Assembly: GCA_034190875.2 (NCBI GenBank)
Contig: CM067348.1
Span: forward strand, 6,623,063-6,687,062
Direction of reading: 5' to 3'
DNA length: 64,000 nt
Source of the DNA: Urechis unicinctus
Taxonomy: Eukaryota; Annelida; Polychaeta; Xenopneusta; Urechidae
The notes under the pieces are model-generated. The model made no database searches. It worked only from the letters and a program-made list of their open reading frames with translations, and was not told the DNA's origin. How positions within the stretch are numbered: the stretch's first letter is position 1; each line of letters opens with the position of its first letter. A program made the translations under genes and the position numbers. Shown piece by piece: positions 63,250-64,000 of the stretch.

Positions 63250-63750
63250 TCATTTAGGTTGATGCGGTTGATGTAACCTCGACGCTGTGTCGGTTATCGT
63301 ATTATCCTTACCGGGAATATGCACTGCTCGCACTTCAAAGTTGAACTGAATTGTGAGCCAAAACAGCTTTCGCAAGGCCTTCATTACCAAACCGTTAGAT
63401 AATATGTCAATTTGGTAAATCATACGTCGGAGAAACGTGCGCACTGCCATTACGACTTGACATGCCTAGTTCAGTTTGCCCACCAGTGACTGCAGTTTCC
63501 TTTTACTTGACTGCCTCCGTTACGCGAAGTCATCAAGTAATTGCCTAAATTGTTCGTAACTTACTGGTAAATGTGTGAAAAATAAACCCTGACCGGAGCC
63601 AAAACTAAGTCTTGTGTCCTTGAGGTATGTTGGTCGAGTGTGGCCTTTAAAGGTCCATTTTAGTTCTTTAAGAGTGTTACTGTGGATTCTAACGGATCGA
63701 ACGACGAGTATACAGGTGGGGAATGCTAAGAAATTTAAAAATGCTACCAA
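63250..63750 (-). pseudogene. RT C-terminus and RNase H of a DIRS-like retroelement
   Basis: One minus frame, interrupted by TAA at 63,522 and TAG near 63,465, reads FRQLLDDFA, then SSKRKLQSLVGKLN, then ACQVVMAVRTFLRRMI, then LRKLFWLTIQFNFEVRAVHI and PGKDNTITDTASRLHQ. KR.LQSL.GKL..A..VV..GRTFLRR is the conserved end of the DIRS-type RT, and LR.LFWL...FNF...A.HIPG..N...D..SRLH is the end of its RNase H. The residues beyond 63,600 are not clearly RT. Dead copy. Confidence 0.75.
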
Positions 63751-64000
63751 AAGTCTGTCGTAAAAGTTTATGAGTTATCCTGAGCGCATGCGAAAATGAG
63801 TTCAGATTTCTTCATGAAGCCCATTGATTTCAATGGGGGCCCGCTTCTGAAACTCCCTTGAAGGAATATATTGTCAATTGGGTCAATATAGCTTCTTAGA
63901 TGGATGTATAGACGACTTCGCTTTTAAATAGCACATGAAAATACTATACCTGCCCTCGGTCAGATGACATGCGTTCCTGGTCCGCGACATTCAATGCCAT
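63751..64000. other. Nothing recognised
   Basis: The rest of the DIRS-like element would lie here and beyond the window edge, but no RT palm motif was seen. Confidence 0.4.

Overview
This is eukaryotic, almost certainly metazoan DNA, most likely from an aquatic invertebrate. The reasons are: no operons or long open frames, AT-rich sequence with large (AT)n, (CT)n and (CA)n microsatellites, many minisatellites, short exon-like blocks with GT/AG borders, and debris of BEL/Pao, DIRS-like, LINE, SINE and TTAA-type elements. The clade cannot be fixed from the sequence. No complete, confidently expressible host gene is visible.

Left flank (1-6,100): a minus-strand PHD-like zinc-finger fragment at the extreme edge, a dispersed repeat at 710-890 with a relative near 55.4 kb, a 35-bp G-rich minisatellite, and two large microsatellites in otherwise featureless DNA.

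Middle (6,100-50,339): the dominant structure. Three direct tandem units (20,257-31,796; 31,797-42,651; 42,652-50,339, the last truncated) are nearly identical by eye. A fourth, much older copy of the same unit lies upstream at about 6,100-16,640. It is diverged and interrupted by insertions but collinear and in the same orientation. Each young unit carries a minisatellite, two large microsatellites and an exon-like block encoding part of a DDE/integrase-type protein (signature HLDQNEKL...GVTHVV..DGYS). The two complete units also end with a chimera of a LINE C-terminal fragment joined to a 5'-truncated BEL/Pao integrase, polypurine tract and 411-bp LTR. The unit boundary falls exactly at the LTR 3' end. 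Units 1 and 3 share derived indels across a ~2.3 kb tract holding the integrase-like exon, while unit 2 differs, which suggests gene conversion. Between the old copy and unit 1 is a solo LTR inserted in a CTAC microsatellite, and a promoter-like segment with a YY1-type motif.

Right flank (50,340-64,000): a tandemly repeated 337-bp sequence next to a tRNA-derived SINE head, a 31-bp minisatellite over 1 kb long, a 36-bp minisatellite over 1.2 kb long, a degenerate minus-strand LINE (RNase H and C-terminus) split by a 1.18-kb TTAA-flanked element that carries its own exon-like coding block, and a degenerate minus-strand DIRS-like retroelement with RT/RNase H followed by a tyrosine recombinase.

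The region reads as a repeat-driven locus in which a unit containing a domesticated-looking or transposon-derived integrase-like gene was amplified at least twice at different times. All homologies were recognised by eye; no search or alignment was run.
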